From Phycisphaerae bacterium (GTDB lineage: Bacteria; Planctomycetota; Phycisphaerae; Phycisphaerales; Phycisphaeraceae), in assembly GCA_030432595.1 (NCBI GenBank), contig JAUIGU010000003.1, forward strand, positions 124,001 to 188,000: a stretch of DNA of 64,000 nucleotides, written 5' to 3'. This document shows positions 19,782-28,686 of the stretch, in pieces. How positions within the stretch are numbered: the first letter of the stretch is position 1; the number at the start of each line of letters is the position of its first letter. The notes beneath the pieces are model-generated. The model was not told the DNA's origin and searched no databases. It saw nothing but the letters and a program-made list of their open reading frames with translations. Both the position numbers and the translations under genes were made by a program.

Positions 19782-20531
19782 ATGGCACGATTCACGCAAC
19801 CCCTGGTCTTGTGTGGCGCTCTGGTCGGGTCGATGGCGTTCGGCTCATGGGCCCACGCCGTGACCTTCACCGAAGGCGTTATCGCGGACGGCAGCTCGTC
19901 GGACGCGGCCGGTCAATCGTTCGTGGTTGATCTAGAACCCATGCCCGATCTGGGCCTGAACAACGGTGACCCGGCGGACCTGCTGAATGTCCGCTTCACC
20001 AGCGGTGGTGCCGGCACGGGCGACGCGGCGACGGTGCTGGCGATCATGCCCGGCGCGTTCTACGACTTCAACGGCGACCCCGACGGCAGCTTCACGCCGA
20101 CCGTCTCCGACGCTGTCGCCGTCTCGACCAATACGATCGACACCACCGCGCTCGCCTACGGCGACCCGATCAGCTTCGACTTCTCCGGCGCGACCGTCGC
20201 AGCCGGCGATGTGCTGTCCGCCGTCTTCGTCACCATCGGCGTTAACGATGAAATCACGCCCATCGCGGTGAGCACCGCGTTCATCCAGTTCGTCGAAGAC
20301 CCGCCGGCCAGCGGCACGTTCGTGCCCGTCTCGAACTACGGGGGCGCGGGCAACTTCGACGCGACGTCGCTCTTCGCCGACGCCGACGGCAACGGGTTCC
20401 TCGAAGGGTCGAGCAACGCGACCGACCTGAGCTTCCAGGCGACGTTCGACGCCGTGCCCGAGCCCGGAATCGCGGCCCTGGGGGCGGTGGCGGCCGGCCT
20501 GATGCGGCGTCGGCGCGTCGCGACGGCCTGA
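19782..20531 (+). CDS. Secreted PEP-CTERM protein, paralogue of the protein at 14727
   Basis: A 249-residue exported protein with a Sec signal peptide (about 1-27, cut near AHA), one beta-rich domain, and the PEP-CTERM tail [26 protein letters not shown]. The beta-rich domain shares GQSF, LEPMPD, AIMPGAF and STNTIDT with the protein at 14727, but this copy lacks the dockerin-like repeats. AAGGAG lies 6 nt before ATG 19782. Function unknown. It is the first gene after operator site 2, and the pseudopilin and GH53 genes follow on the same strand. Confidence 0.82.
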   Translation: MARFTQPLVLCGALVGSMAFGSWAHAVTFTEGVIADGSSSDAAGQSFVVDLEPMPDLGLNNGDPADLLNVRFTSGGAGTGDAATVLAIMPGAFYDFNGDPDGSFTPTVSDAVAVSTNTIDTTALAYGDPISFDFSGATVAAGDVLSAVFVTIGVNDEITPIAVSTAFIQFVEDPPASGTFVPVSNYGGAGNFDATSLFADADGNGFLEGSSNATDLSFQATFDAVPEPGIAALGAVAAGLMRRRRVATA

Positions 20532-20616
20532 ATCGCCACGGCGATATGGACGTGGTGTTTGTTTCGCCTTGACCCGAGGTTCCCCCCTCAAGGATTGCTC
20601 CGCAAGGATGACCTGC

Positions 20617-21432
20617 ATGGCACGCACGAAACACGGCTTCACGCTCATCGAGTTGCTCGTCGTCATCTCGATCATCGCACTGCTGGTCGGCATCCTGCTG
20701 CCGGCGTTGTCGGCGGCCCGGCTGACCGCGCGCGGCGCGGCGTGCCTGTCCAACCAGCGGCAGATCGGGGTCGGGCTGCTCGTGTACGCCAACGATTTCG
20801 AGCAGGACGTCCCGCTGGGCTTCTTGCAGGACATCAACTTCAGTTACGCGCTGTATTCCGAGTTCTACAACACCACGCTCGGTTGGGGCCGGCTCTATCA
20901 GCACATCCCCGAGTTGCACGGACAGAGCGTCTGGATCTGCCCGGCGATGCAGGGCCCGGATTTCCTGGTGGAACAGGTGGCGCTGTCGCAGTTCCCGCCG
21001 CCCGACGTGGAGGCCGGCGAATCCGCGCCCAACGACGTGGCCAGCACCTACATGAGCCGGCCTTACGCCCAGCAGAACCAGTGGCCTTACTGGAACTGGC
21101 GGCCCGGCGCGCCGCCCACGACCACGAGCATCCCCGCCAATCTCGAACGCGACAAGATCGACTCCACCATCGCCGTCTTCGCCGACAACTTCGACGCCCG
21201 GGATATGATCGAGAACCGGCACCAGACCGGGTTCAACACGGCGTACGGCGACGGCAGCGCCGGGTTCATCCCGCGCGGCGAGACGCTCACCGGCAACCCC
21301 GAGCACATCGAGGCCGGCAAACCGACGGAGTCCACGTTCGACCAGTTCTTTGAGACGCACGGCGGCGACACCCCGGACCGGGGCACGCGACAGTTCCTCG
21401 CATTCGAGGCCTGGCCGTTGCTGGACCGCTGA
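20617..21432 (+). CDS. Pseudopilin with H-X9-DG motif (type II secretion-like)
   Basis: A 271-residue protein starting [31 protein letters not shown], a prepilin-peptidase site (G|FTLIE) followed by the N-terminal pilin helix. Near the C-terminus is [18 protein letters not shown], in which His and DG are 9 residues apart, the H-X9-DG motif of the very large planctomycete pseudopilin family. ATG 20617 is used because AAGGA lies 8 nt upstream. Such proteins are thought to be processed by a type II secretion prepilin peptidase and displayed at the cell envelope; their exact role is not established. It lies 8 bp before the anchored GH53, so the two are probably co-expressed. Confidence 0.88.
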   Translation: MARTKHGFTLIELLVVISIIALLVGILLPALSAARLTARGAACLSNQRQIGVGLLVYANDFEQDVPLGFLQDINFSYALYSEFYNTTLGWGRLYQHIPELHGQSVWICPAMQGPDFLVEQVALSQFPPPDVEAGESAPNDVASTYMSRPYAQQNQWPYWNWRPGAPPTTTSIPANLERDKIDSTIAVFADNFDARDMIENRHQTGFNTAYGDGSAGFIPRGETLTGNPEHIEAGKPTESTFDQFFETHGGDTPDRGTRQFLAFEAWPLLDR

Positions 21433-21440
21433 TTCTGACC

Positions 21441-22868
21441 ATGAATCGAAGCGCGACGCCACAAGCCCCGACCGCGCGGCCGGCCCTGTTCATCCTGCCT
21501 TGGCTGGCGCTGTCGTGTCCGCCCGCCGACGCGCTGGATTTCATGAACGGCGTCGATATCTCCGCGCTCACCGCCCTGGAGAACGACGGCGCGGTGTACC
21601 GCGACGCCAACGGCACGCCAGGCGACGCGATCACGATCCTCCGTGACGAAGGCATCGACTGGTACCGGCTGCGGCTTTTCGTGAACCCCAACCACCAGGG
21701 CCTGGTCGTCAACGACCTGAACTACACGACCCAGCTCGCCCAGCGCGTCAAGGCGGCGGGCGGCAACGTGCTGATCGATTTCCACTACTCCGACACCTGG
21801 GCCGACCCGGGCAATCAGACCAAGCCGGCGGCGTGGACGGGGCTTAACTTCACGCAACTCACCGACCGGGTGCGGACCTACACCCGCGACGTCGTTGACC
21901 ACCTGCAAGCCAACGGCGCGATGCCCGACGCGGTGCAAATCGGCAACGAGATCACGTCCGGCATGCTCTGGAACGACGGCCGGCTGTACGTCAACCCCGG
22001 CCAGCGCGAGCAGGAGTTCGACCGCCTCGCGACGCTGCTCGACGCCGGGCTCACGGGTGTGGACGAGGCCGCGTCCGACGGCGTGAAACCACTGACCATG
22101 ATCCACATCGCCGACGGCAGCAACGCCGGTGGCGGCGACTACTTCTTCGGTGAACTTGCGGAGCGCGAGCTGGACTTCGACATGATCGGGTACAGCTATT
22201 ACCCGCGGTGGCACGGTACGTTCAGCGAGCTGGAGAACAACCTGCAACAGACCGCCGCGACGTTCGGCAAGCCGGTGGTGCTCGCGGAGATCGGATTCGC
22301 GTACAGCGGGCCGCAGTGGGAACCGCAGGCCGACCAGTTCCTCTGGGAAGTCACACCCGAAGGTCAGGCGGACTACACCCAGGACGTCGTGGACGCGCTG
22401 CTCGACCTGCCGGACGAACTCGGCGCGGGCGCGTTCTGGTGGCACGCGGCCGCGACGCGCTCGGACAACTGGCTCGCGTGGGAAGGCGGCCGGCTCGGGT
22501 TGTTCGACACGGACGGGCGCGTCCTGCCCGCGGCCGGCGTGCTGGGCGACGCGGCCCACGCGGTTTCACTCGAAGGCGACTACGACGGCTCGGGCCAGGT
22601 CGAACAGGGCGACCTCGACCTGGTCCTGCAGAACTGGGGTCAAACGGACGTGTCCAGCGTCGCGGCGTGGATCAGTTTTTCGGGTTTGCCCGGCGACAAC
22701 ATCGGCGGGCAGGTCGAACAGACCGAACTCGACCTGGTTTTGCAGAACTGGGGCGTATCGTCCGCGCCGGACTTTAAGGATTCGACCGTCCCCGAGCCCG
22801 CGCTCGTGGGCGTCTTCGGTTGTCTGGTTTGGCGTATCCCCCGTCATCACCGAGTCGACGCCCGGTAA
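21441..22868 (+). CDS. GH53 endo-beta-1,4-galactanase with dockerin-like repeats and PEP-CTERM tail
   Basis: A 475-residue secreted enzyme. A signal peptide (about 1-33) precedes the GH53 barrel (about 34-370), which has MNGVDISALTALE, WYRLRLFVNP and DFHYSDTWADPG. The acid/base is E170 in QIGNEIT and the nucleophile E283 in LAEIGFAYSG. GH53 enzymes cut beta-1,4-galactan, including arabinogalactan I. Two EF-hand-like units (GQVEQGDLDLVLQNWG, GQVEQTELDLVLQNWG) and the tail STVPEPALVGVFG...HHRVDAR follow. The enzyme is therefore probably surface-attached by the exosortase. A free paralogue follows 42 bp downstream. Confidence 0.92.
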   Translation: MNRSATPQAPTARPALFILPWLALSCPPADALDFMNGVDISALTALENDGAVYRDANGTPGDAITILRDEGIDWYRLRLFVNPNHQGLVVNDLNYTTQLAQRVKAAGGNVLIDFHYSDTWADPGNQTKPAAWTGLNFTQLTDRVRTYTRDVVDHLQANGAMPDAVQIGNEITSGMLWNDGRLYVNPGQREQEFDRLATLLDAGLTGVDEAASDGVKPLTMIHIADGSNAGGGDYFFGELAERELDFDMIGYSYYPRWHGTFSELENNLQQTAATFGKPVVLAEIGFAYSGPQWEPQADQFLWEVTPEGQADYTQDVVDALLDLPDELGAGAFWWHAAATRSDNWLAWEGGRLGLFDTDGRVLPAAGVLGDAAHAVSLEGDYDGSGQVEQGDLDLVLQNWGQTDVSSVAAWISFSGLPGDNIGGQVEQTELDLVLQNWGVSSAPDFKDSTVPEPALVGVFGCLVWRIPRHHRVDAR

Positions 22869-22910
22869 AACCTCGCGGCGACGAACACTTCTCCCCCTTG
22901 GAATCGCTTC

Positions 22911-24062
22911 ATGTCTTTGCTGCATCCCGGATCAGGTTTCGTGTGCGTCGGGTTCGTTCTGCTTGGTTTGTTTGCCTTGGACGCTTGGGGCGAACACCAC
23001 AACGAGATCAGCCAGGACACCGATACGGGCACGGCGTTTATGAGCGGGGCCGACATCTCGGCGCTCAAGACCCTCGAAGACGACGGCGCGGTCTACCGGG
23101 ACGCGGACGGCAACCCCGGCGACGCGGTTGACATCCTCATGGACGAAGGCCTCAACTGGTACCGGCTGCGGCTGTTCGTCAATCCCGACGGCCGCGGCGT
23201 GGTCAACAACGACCTCGACTACACCACCGCGCTGGCGAAGCGGATCAAGGACGCGGGCGGCAGGTTTCTCCTGGACTTCCACTATTCCGACACCTGGGCC
23301 GACCCCGGCAAGCAGTTCAAACCCAAGGCGTGGGAAGGTCTGGGCTTCGAATCGCTGGTCGCGAAGGTCGAGTCGTACACGCGCGACGTGGTCGAGCACC
23401 TCGACGCCGGCGGGGCACGGCCAGACATGGTGCAGATCGGCAACGAGATCACGGGCGGGATGATCTGGCCCGACGGTCGGCTGTGGGTCGAGGGCGGCGA
23501 CCGCGACGACGAGTTCGACCGCCTGGTCGCGCTGCTGGACGCGGGGATGCGTGGCGTGCGCAACGCCGACCTCGGCGGAGATACACCGCTGCTCATGGTG
23601 CATATCGCGCGGGGCGACCGTTGGAGCGAGAGCGAGTTCTACTTCGAGCAGCTCGCAAAACGCGACCTGGACTTCGACATGATCGGGTACAGCTACTACC
23701 CGCGCTTCCACGGCACGCTCGACGAGGTCCGCGACAACCTGACGCGCACGGCGGAGGCGTTCGGCAAGCCGGTCGTGCTCGTGGAACTCGGCTTCGCGTA
23801 CACAGGCGGTCAATGGGAGCCGCAGCAGGAACAGTTTGAGTACCCGGTGACGCCCGAGGGGCAGGCCGCGTTTACGCGGGACGTGGTCGCGGCGGTTCGG
23901 GCCGTGCCGAACGGGCTTGGCCGCGGCGTGTTCTGGTGGCACGGCGCGGCGACGCCGACCCCGGGAAACCTCGCCTGGGAGGGCGGCCGGCTGGGGCTCT
24001 TTGATCAGGACGGCAAGGTGCTTCCCGCGGCGCGGGCGCTGTCAGAACCCGACGGCGACTGA
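22911..24062 (+). CDS. GH53 endo-beta-1,4-galactanase, free form
   Basis: A 383-residue paralogue of the preceding galactanase, with a signal peptide (about 1-28) and one GH53 barrel: MSGADISALKTLEDDGAVYRD, WYRLRLFVNP, DFHYSDTWADPG. The catalytic residues are probably E179 (QIGNEITGG) and E292 (VELGFAYTG). It ends directly after the barrel and lacks both the dockerin-like pair and the PEP-CTERM tail, so it should be periplasmic or secreted free. It continues the GH53 unit on the same strand. The 227 bp after it (24063-24289) show no gene. Confidence 0.92.
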   Translation: MSLLHPGSGFVCVGFVLLGLFALDAWGEHHNEISQDTDTGTAFMSGADISALKTLEDDGAVYRDADGNPGDAVDILMDEGLNWYRLRLFVNPDGRGVVNNDLDYTTALAKRIKDAGGRFLLDFHYSDTWADPGKQFKPKAWEGLGFESLVAKVESYTRDVVEHLDAGGARPDMVQIGNEITGGMIWPDGRLWVEGGDRDDEFDRLVALLDAGMRGVRNADLGGDTPLLMVHIARGDRWSESEFYFEQLAKRDLDFDMIGYSYYPRFHGTLDEVRDNLTRTAEAFGKPVVLVELGFAYTGGQWEPQQEQFEYPVTPEGQAAFTRDVVAAVRAVPNGLGRGVFWWHGAATPTPGNLAWEGGRLGLFDQDGKVLPAARALSEPDGD

Positions 24063-24289
24063 TCGGTCGTTTGAGCGCTATTCGGGGTGGTGCGGTTATT
24101 GATGCGATGTTTGTCAGGCGGCTTGGGTTCTCCGTGCCCGGCGGTTCATGCATTTCCACCTTGACACGAGCATTCGAGCAACATCCCTTAATCTGCCGGC
24201 ATCCGTCGTCCACGACTCCACGTTACTTTGCGTTGCGTCCATATCGGCCGTACGCGTGTCGGAGCCGTCGTGCAGCAAGGAGTTTCACG

Positions 24290-24865
24290 TTGTCAGTCGA
24301 ACCAATCATGATGGTCTCCGGGCTGCCCCGGTCCGGGACGTCGATGATGATGCAGATGATCGTGGCGGGCGGGGTCCCGGCGTTGACCGACGAGAAGCGT
24401 CCGTGCGACGAGGACAACCCGCGCGGGTATTTCGAGTTCGAGCCGGCGAAGCGGACGCGGGACGACGCGTCGTGGCTTCAGCACGCCCCGGGGCGTGTGG
24501 TCAAGCTCGTGCATTTGTTGCTGTTGTCGCTGCCCGCGGGGTACACCTACCGGGTGGTGATGATGCGTCGTGATCTGGAGGAGGTGTTGCGCTCCCAGGC
24601 CGTGATGCTTGAGCGGCAGGGGAAGAAGGGGGCGGCCGTGTCGTCCGACATCCTGGCCCGGACGTACAAGCAGCAACTGGAAGGCGTGGAGCAGATGGTC
24701 GCGAAGCGCCCTGACATCACGATGATCGACGTGGACTACGCCGACGTGATCGCGTCGCCGCGCGCCCAGGCCGAGCGCGTCAGCGTGTTCCTCGGGGGTC
24801 TGGATGTGGATGCCATGGTGGACGCGGTCGACACGACGCTGTATCGGCAGCGCGGCGGGGGTTGA
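24290..24865 (+). CDS. Sulfotransferase-family P-loop protein (small)
   Basis: A 191-residue protein with GLPRSGTSMMMQMI near the N-terminus, the PAPS-binding 5' loop of sulfotransferases. The downstream YRVVMMRRDLEEVLRSQ matches the 3'-phosphate-binding region (Arg...Ser). Such small planctomycete proteins are often annotated 'sulfotransferase family', but the acceptor is unknown and some may bind other nucleotides. I start at TTG 24290 because AAGGAG lies 7 nt upstream and the P-loop then sits near residue 10; the open frame extends further up without support. It lies between the galactanase and kinase genes on the same strand. Confidence 0.75.
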   Translation: MSVEPIMMVSGLPRSGTSMMMQMIVAGGVPALTDEKRPCDEDNPRGYFEFEPAKRTRDDASWLQHAPGRVVKLVHLLLLSLPAGYTYRVVMMRRDLEEVLRSQAVMLERQGKKGAAVSSDILARTYKQQLEGVEQMVAKRPDITMIDVDYADVIASPRAQAERVSVFLGGLDVDAMVDAVDTTLYRQRGGG

Positions 24866-24953
24866 GGGCCGGCGTTGGCGTTACACTGCTTCGTCGGGCT
24901 CGGCGGTGGCGCCGGGATGGGGACGAGAGAACGGTCGATGGACGTTTGTTGAG

Positions 24954-26402
24954 ATGGTGCAGAAGACGCAGCCTTACGAAGTCGAGGAGTTCGAGCAGCT
25001 GCTCGCCAAGCCCAACAGCGACCCGACCGGGTTCGCCAGCCTGTTCACCAGCGGCGAGATCTGGGTCACGCGCGTGCCGGCGCGGCTGGACGTGATGGGC
25101 GGGATCGCCGACTACTCCGGCGCGAACGTCTGCGAGGCGGTGCTGGGGCGCGGCGTGTTGCTCGCGTTGCAGGCGCGGACCGACCGGACGCTGCGGATCC
25201 GCACCATGCAGGCCGGCTCGCGCTCGCTGCCGGTCGAGACGCGCATCGCGTTGGACTACTTCCAGTCCGGCGACGGCCTGGCCTCGTACCGGGACGTGCG
25301 CGAGGTTTGCCGGGCCAACCCGCTCGCGTCCTGGACGGCCTACATCGGGGGCAGCGTGTTCACCCTGCTCAAGGAAGAATCCGTCAAGCTGCCGTTCGGG
25401 TTCAACCTGCTGCTACTCAGTGCCGTGCCCATGAACGTCGGGATCGGCAGCTCGGCGGCGGTCGAGGTCGGCACGCTGACCTGTCTCGCGGCCTACCTCG
25501 GGCTGGACCTTAGCCCCGACCGCATCGCCCGCCTCGGGCAGATGGCCGAGAACCACGTCGTCGGCGCCCCCTGCGGCATCATGGACCAGACCGCCATCAC
25601 CAGCGGCCGACACGGCTGCCTGACCCACATCCTCTGCCGGCCCGGCCAGGTCCAGGGCGACGTCACCATCCCGCCGGGCACCGGGTTCGTCGGCATCAAC
25701 TCGATGGTCCGCCACAGCGTCGGCGGCAGCCCCTACACCGATACGCGCATCGGCGCGTTCATGGGCAAACGCATCATCAACGACCTCCGCGCCAAGACCG
25801 GCCGCGGGTCGCTGGATTACCTCACCGAGTTGTCGGTTGAGCAATTCAAGAAGGAATACGAGTCGCACCTGCCCGAGGAGATCGTCGGCTCGGACTTCCT
25901 CGCGCAGCACCGCACGCACGACGACCCGGTCACCACCGTCCAGCCCGACGCGAGTTACCACGTCGCCGGCCCGACCCGCCACCCGGTCGAAGAAAACGAA
26001 CGCGTCCTGGCGTTCATGGACGCGCTGCACGCGGCGAACGACGGCGAGGAAAAAGCATTGGTTGCCGCCGGCGAAAACATGTTCGCCGCGCACGCCAGCT
26101 ACCGCGACAACTGCCGGCTCTCCACGGAAGAGGTCGACTTCCTGGTCGAAGCCGTCCGCAAGCGCGGCCCCGAGAGCGGGCTCTACGGCGCGAAGATTAC
26201 CGGCGGCGGGGCCGGTGGCACGGTGGCCGTTTTCGGCCGACTCGACGCGCTCAAGACCGAGGTGCCCAAGATCGCCACCGAGTATTCGCGGCGCGTCGGC
26301 ACCATGCCGGACATCTTTGAGGGCACCTCGCCCGGTGCCGTTGAATTCGGGGCGCTGCGCTACGTCTTCGGCGCCAACGGCTGGCGTCCCAACGAAGCCT
26401 GA
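24954..26402 (+). CDS. GHMP sugar kinase resembling L-arabinokinase/galactokinase
   Basis: A 482-residue GHMP kinase. The sugar-binding motif reads ARLDVMGGIADYSG where galactokinase has a GEHTDY-type sequence. This form, with RHSVGGSPYTDTRIGAFMGKR, EEIVGSDFLAQH and PTRHPVEEN, matches what I remember of the kinase domain of plant L-arabinokinase (ARA1). The ATP loop is PMNVGIGSSAAVEVG, the catalytic region GAPCGIMDQT, and the third motif KITGGGAGGTVAVFG. It should make a sugar 1-phosphate, L-arabinose or galactose. ATG 24954 is the likely start. A nucleotidyltransferase 29 bp downstream would convert that product to a UDP-sugar. Confidence 0.82.
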   Translation: MVQKTQPYEVEEFEQLLAKPNSDPTGFASLFTSGEIWVTRVPARLDVMGGIADYSGANVCEAVLGRGVLLALQARTDRTLRIRTMQAGSRSLPVETRIALDYFQSGDGLASYRDVREVCRANPLASWTAYIGGSVFTLLKEESVKLPFGFNLLLLSAVPMNVGIGSSAAVEVGTLTCLAAYLGLDLSPDRIARLGQMAENHVVGAPCGIMDQTAITSGRHGCLTHILCRPGQVQGDVTIPPGTGFVGINSMVRHSVGGSPYTDTRIGAFMGKRIINDLRAKTGRGSLDYLTELSVEQFKKEYESHLPEEIVGSDFLAQHRTHDDPVTTVQPDASYHVAGPTRHPVEENERVLAFMDALHAANDGEEKALVAAGENMFAAHASYRDNCRLSTEEVDFLVEAVRKRGPESGLYGAKITGGGAGGTVAVFGRLDALKTEVPKIATEYSRRVGTMPDIFEGTSPGAVEFGALRYVFGANGWRPNEA

Positions 26403-26431
26403 ATCCCGTACCCGACCCCTGCAACACTCCC

Positions 26432-27325
26432 ATGGCTCACCGCGTCCTCAAAGCCGTCGTCCCCTTGGCCGGCCTGGGCACGCGCCACTTCCCGGCGTCG
26501 CACGCCGTCAAAAAAGAGTTGTTTCCCGTCGTCGGCCCCGACGGCATCGCCCGTGCGCTCTTCCACTACCACCTGATCGCGTTCGACGCGGCGGGGATCG
26601 AGCAGGTTTGCCTGATCGTGCAGCCCGGCGAAGACGCGATGATCCGCCGGTATCTCGAAGGCCCGGGCGACGAGTACCTTCAACGGCTGGCCAAGTACCC
26701 GGCCCTGCTCGCCGAGGCCGAACAGATGCGCAGTTTTGCGGAACGCATCACCTTCGCCGTGCAACACGAGCAGGAGGGCTACGGCCACGCTGTCTTCCAG
26801 TCCCGTGCTTTCGCCGATGGCGACCCGGTCCTGTTGTGCCTGGGCGATCATCTGTTCCGCGGCGATGAAGTGTCGCCGTACGCCGAACTTGTGGGCACGC
26901 GCGAATACGCCCAGGGCCGATCCGTTTCCGCCGTCAATCGCATCAACGCGGCAGAACTCAAAGGCTACGGCACCATCGCCGGCCGGCGCCGTCTCGACAA
27001 CCCGCGTCTGATCGAAACATCACTGATCATCGAGAAGCCCGCCGAACCCGTCGCCCGCGAACAACTCCATGTGGACGGCCTGCCCGACGACACCTGGCTC
27101 GGCTGGTTCGGCATGCATCTGCTCAGCCCGAGCATCTACGACATCCTCGACGAGATGATCCGTGACGACATCCGCGACGCTGGCGAGTTCCAGCTCACCC
27201 GCGCCCAGGAGATCCAGCGGCAACGCGAGGGCTATCTCGCCCTCGAAGTCACCGGCGCGACGCGCTTCGACTTCGGCGTTCCCGACGACTTTGTCGCCAG
27301 CGTTCAGGCCTTCCGCTACGCATAG
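26432..27325 (+). CDS. UTP--hexose-1-phosphate uridylyltransferase (GalU-like)
   Basis: A 297-residue nucleotidyltransferase of the GalU group. The signature is GLGTRHFPASHAVKKELFPVV; the Lys and 'KELFP' are kept, but the usual TRFLPATKAIPKE wording is altered. Later motifs VQHEQEGYGHAVFQSRAF and LCLGDHLFRGDE correspond to the uridine-binding and metal-binding parts. It makes a UDP-sugar from UTP and a sugar 1-phosphate. It lies directly after the GHMP kinase, and no galT is present in the window, so kinase plus this enzyme may act in series. Substrate specificity (Glc-1-P, Gal-1-P or Ara-1-P) cannot be read here. Confidence 0.85.
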   Translation: MAHRVLKAVVPLAGLGTRHFPASHAVKKELFPVVGPDGIARALFHYHLIAFDAAGIEQVCLIVQPGEDAMIRRYLEGPGDEYLQRLAKYPALLAEAEQMRSFAERITFAVQHEQEGYGHAVFQSRAFADGDPVLLCLGDHLFRGDEVSPYAELVGTREYAQGRSVSAVNRINAAELKGYGTIAGRRRLDNPRLIETSLIIEKPAEPVAREQLHVDGLPDDTWLGWFGMHLLSPSIYDILDEMIRDDIRDAGEFQLTRAQEIQRQREGYLALEVTGATRFDFGVPDDFVASVQAFRYA

Positions 27326-27546
27326 AACGCGACACCTCAACAACGGTTTGACAGTGCCGTTCCCTGTGGATTGAAGGGGCCAGCGGTTTGAGATCGGCGT
27401 GTCGTTCTCACAGATCTGAACGACGTCGAAATCAAGCGATCATCAGCGGAGGCATTCGGCCCGATTGAGAGGGTAGCACTCAGGTGCCCCTTGATATTGA
27501 TGCCATCAAGACGAACAGTGTAATTGTGTAACGAAGAGTTGCGGGT

Positions 27547-28248
27547 TTAATCTGATGGAGGATTGGATTCAGATGGCCCGCTGATCGTTTGACGGACGAC
27601 GAAGATACGGAGTCGTTTGATTTCGTAGATGTCGGCGTTGGCGGCAAAGGTCCAGTCGGCGTTGCCGTCGGGGTTGTTGCCGATGCCCAGGTCGGCCTTG
27701 TTGCCTTGCGACCAGTGGTTGAGCGCGAAAACGGTCTGCTTCTGCTCGGTCAGGTGGACCTGCATGCTGCCGTAGCCGTCCGGGCGGTCGGGGCTGGGGG
27801 CGTCGCCAAAGTCGTAGTCGGTGTCGGACGCGTCGGGAACATCGGCCGCGTTTCCTCGGCCGTAGCTGTTCGGCCAGAACTCGAGGTTGGCGTTGGCACC
27901 CTCAACCGCCATATTGATGCGGGTGTTGGTCGTGCAGCAAACCCCTCCGACCGGCTGCTGAAAGAATACACCGTTCTCGACCGTGGGGATGCCCAGTTTG
28001 GCGGGGTCATCGGTAAACGCGTCCATCGAGACGTAGACCCAATGCAAGGGTTCGCCGGGCCTTTTGAGCTCTAGGAAATAGGCGACCTTGTCGAACGGCT
28101 CAGTGATATCCGACGACCGGTTTTGTTGGTAGGCGGCATCGCTTCCTAATTGAGCGAGATCGATATCGAAGACGAGCTCACGATCGCCTTCAACACGGAC
28201 ATCCATGATGAGTGGTTCATCATCTGGAACATGGCATGCCCCCTTCAC
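27547..28248 (-). CDS. Fragment resembling the C-terminal part of a sialate O-acetylesterase-type protein
   Basis: The frame of 233 residues has no signal peptide, and its first codons (MKGACH) lie inside one arm of a 27-bp inverted repeat at 28232-28311. The body carries LEFWPNSYG, YDFGDAPSP, GYGSMQVH, TVFALNHWSQGNKADLGIGNN and a final RLRIFVVRQ. From memory, this is the C-terminal module of large secreted planctomycete/lentisphaeral proteins annotated sialate O-acetylesterase; that memory is moderate. It probably lost its 5' part when the repeat or nearby element arrived, and it may no longer be expressed. The 220-bp gap after the uridylyltransferase holds no recognised gene. Confidence 0.5.
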   Translation of the reverse strand: MKGACHVPDDEPLIMDVRVEGDRELVFDIDLAQLGSDAAYQQNRSSDITEPFDKVAYFLELKRPGEPLHWVYVSMDAFTDDPAKLGIPTVENGVFFQQPVGGVCCTTNTRINMAVEGANANLEFWPNSYGRGNAADVPDASDTDYDFGDAPSPDRPDGYGSMQVHLTEQKQTVFALNHWSQGNKADLGIGNNPDGNADWTFAANADIYEIKRLRIFVVRQTISGPSESNPPSD

Positions 28249-28311
28249 TCTGATCCAGAAGTTCCGATGCTACGGAACATCAAACTGGATCAGAGTGAAG
28301 GGGGCATGCCA
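28232..28311. repeat. 27-bp perfect inverted repeat with nested hairpin
   Basis: Arms 28232-28258 and 28285-28311 are perfectly complementary over 27 bp. The 26-nt centre contains a further hairpin GTTCCG (28261-28266) / CGGAAC (28273-28278). The outer ends read TGGCATGCCCC and GGGGCATGCCA. It resembles a REPIN or the end of a small mobile element, and it marks the truncated 5' end of the adjacent fragment gene. From here to the integrase stop (28312-28686) I see no gene. Confidence 0.75.
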
Positions 28312-28461
28312 GGTTTTAAAGCAGGCCGAGCTTTCGACATCCGACCAAGCGTCCGTTGATTGAGCTCTTCGGACGCGCGGAGGGGGTCATGCACGGTCCA
28401 CGCGGTGTATCGCAGCGCAGGTTTGTTTGGCAGGTCCGACGGGGGAACCTCCGTTCGGGCG

Positions 28462-28565
28462 GCGCGCGCGCGCCGGCAGTGGTCGCGCGCGCGCTCACGC
28501 CGACGTGTGCAACCTCGCTGTTGCCCGGGTAAAACGGTTAACTTGATGTTTTTGCGCGCGCGCGC
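28462..28565. repeat. Three alternating GC runs
   Basis: Runs of alternating G and C occur at 28462-28473 (12 nt), 28484-28494 (11 nt) and 28554-28565 (12 nt), within a gene-free stretch next to the integrase gene. Alternating CG can form Z-DNA; a role here is not known. Confidence 0.6.
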
Positions 28566-28686
28566 TCGAGTTCTCGCGGCTCCTAATTTCGGTCGAATGA
28601 CCGCGATGCTGCATGCCCCGCTTGCCTCCAATGCGAGCTTCCGTGGGACATTGGGGAGAACGGGGGTCATCGTTCGGGAACAACGA

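Noticed and set aside
24161-24193. Promoter TTGACA with TTAATC before the sulfotransferase-like gene
   Set aside because: The spacing of about 21 bp is too long to support it.
27326-27546. Small RNA or riboswitch after the uridylyltransferase gene
   Set aside because: Some weak pairing is possible, but no recognisable structure or terminator was found.
28462-28565. CRISPR array
   Set aside because: The repeats are simple GC alternation without spacers of regular length, and no cas genes are present.
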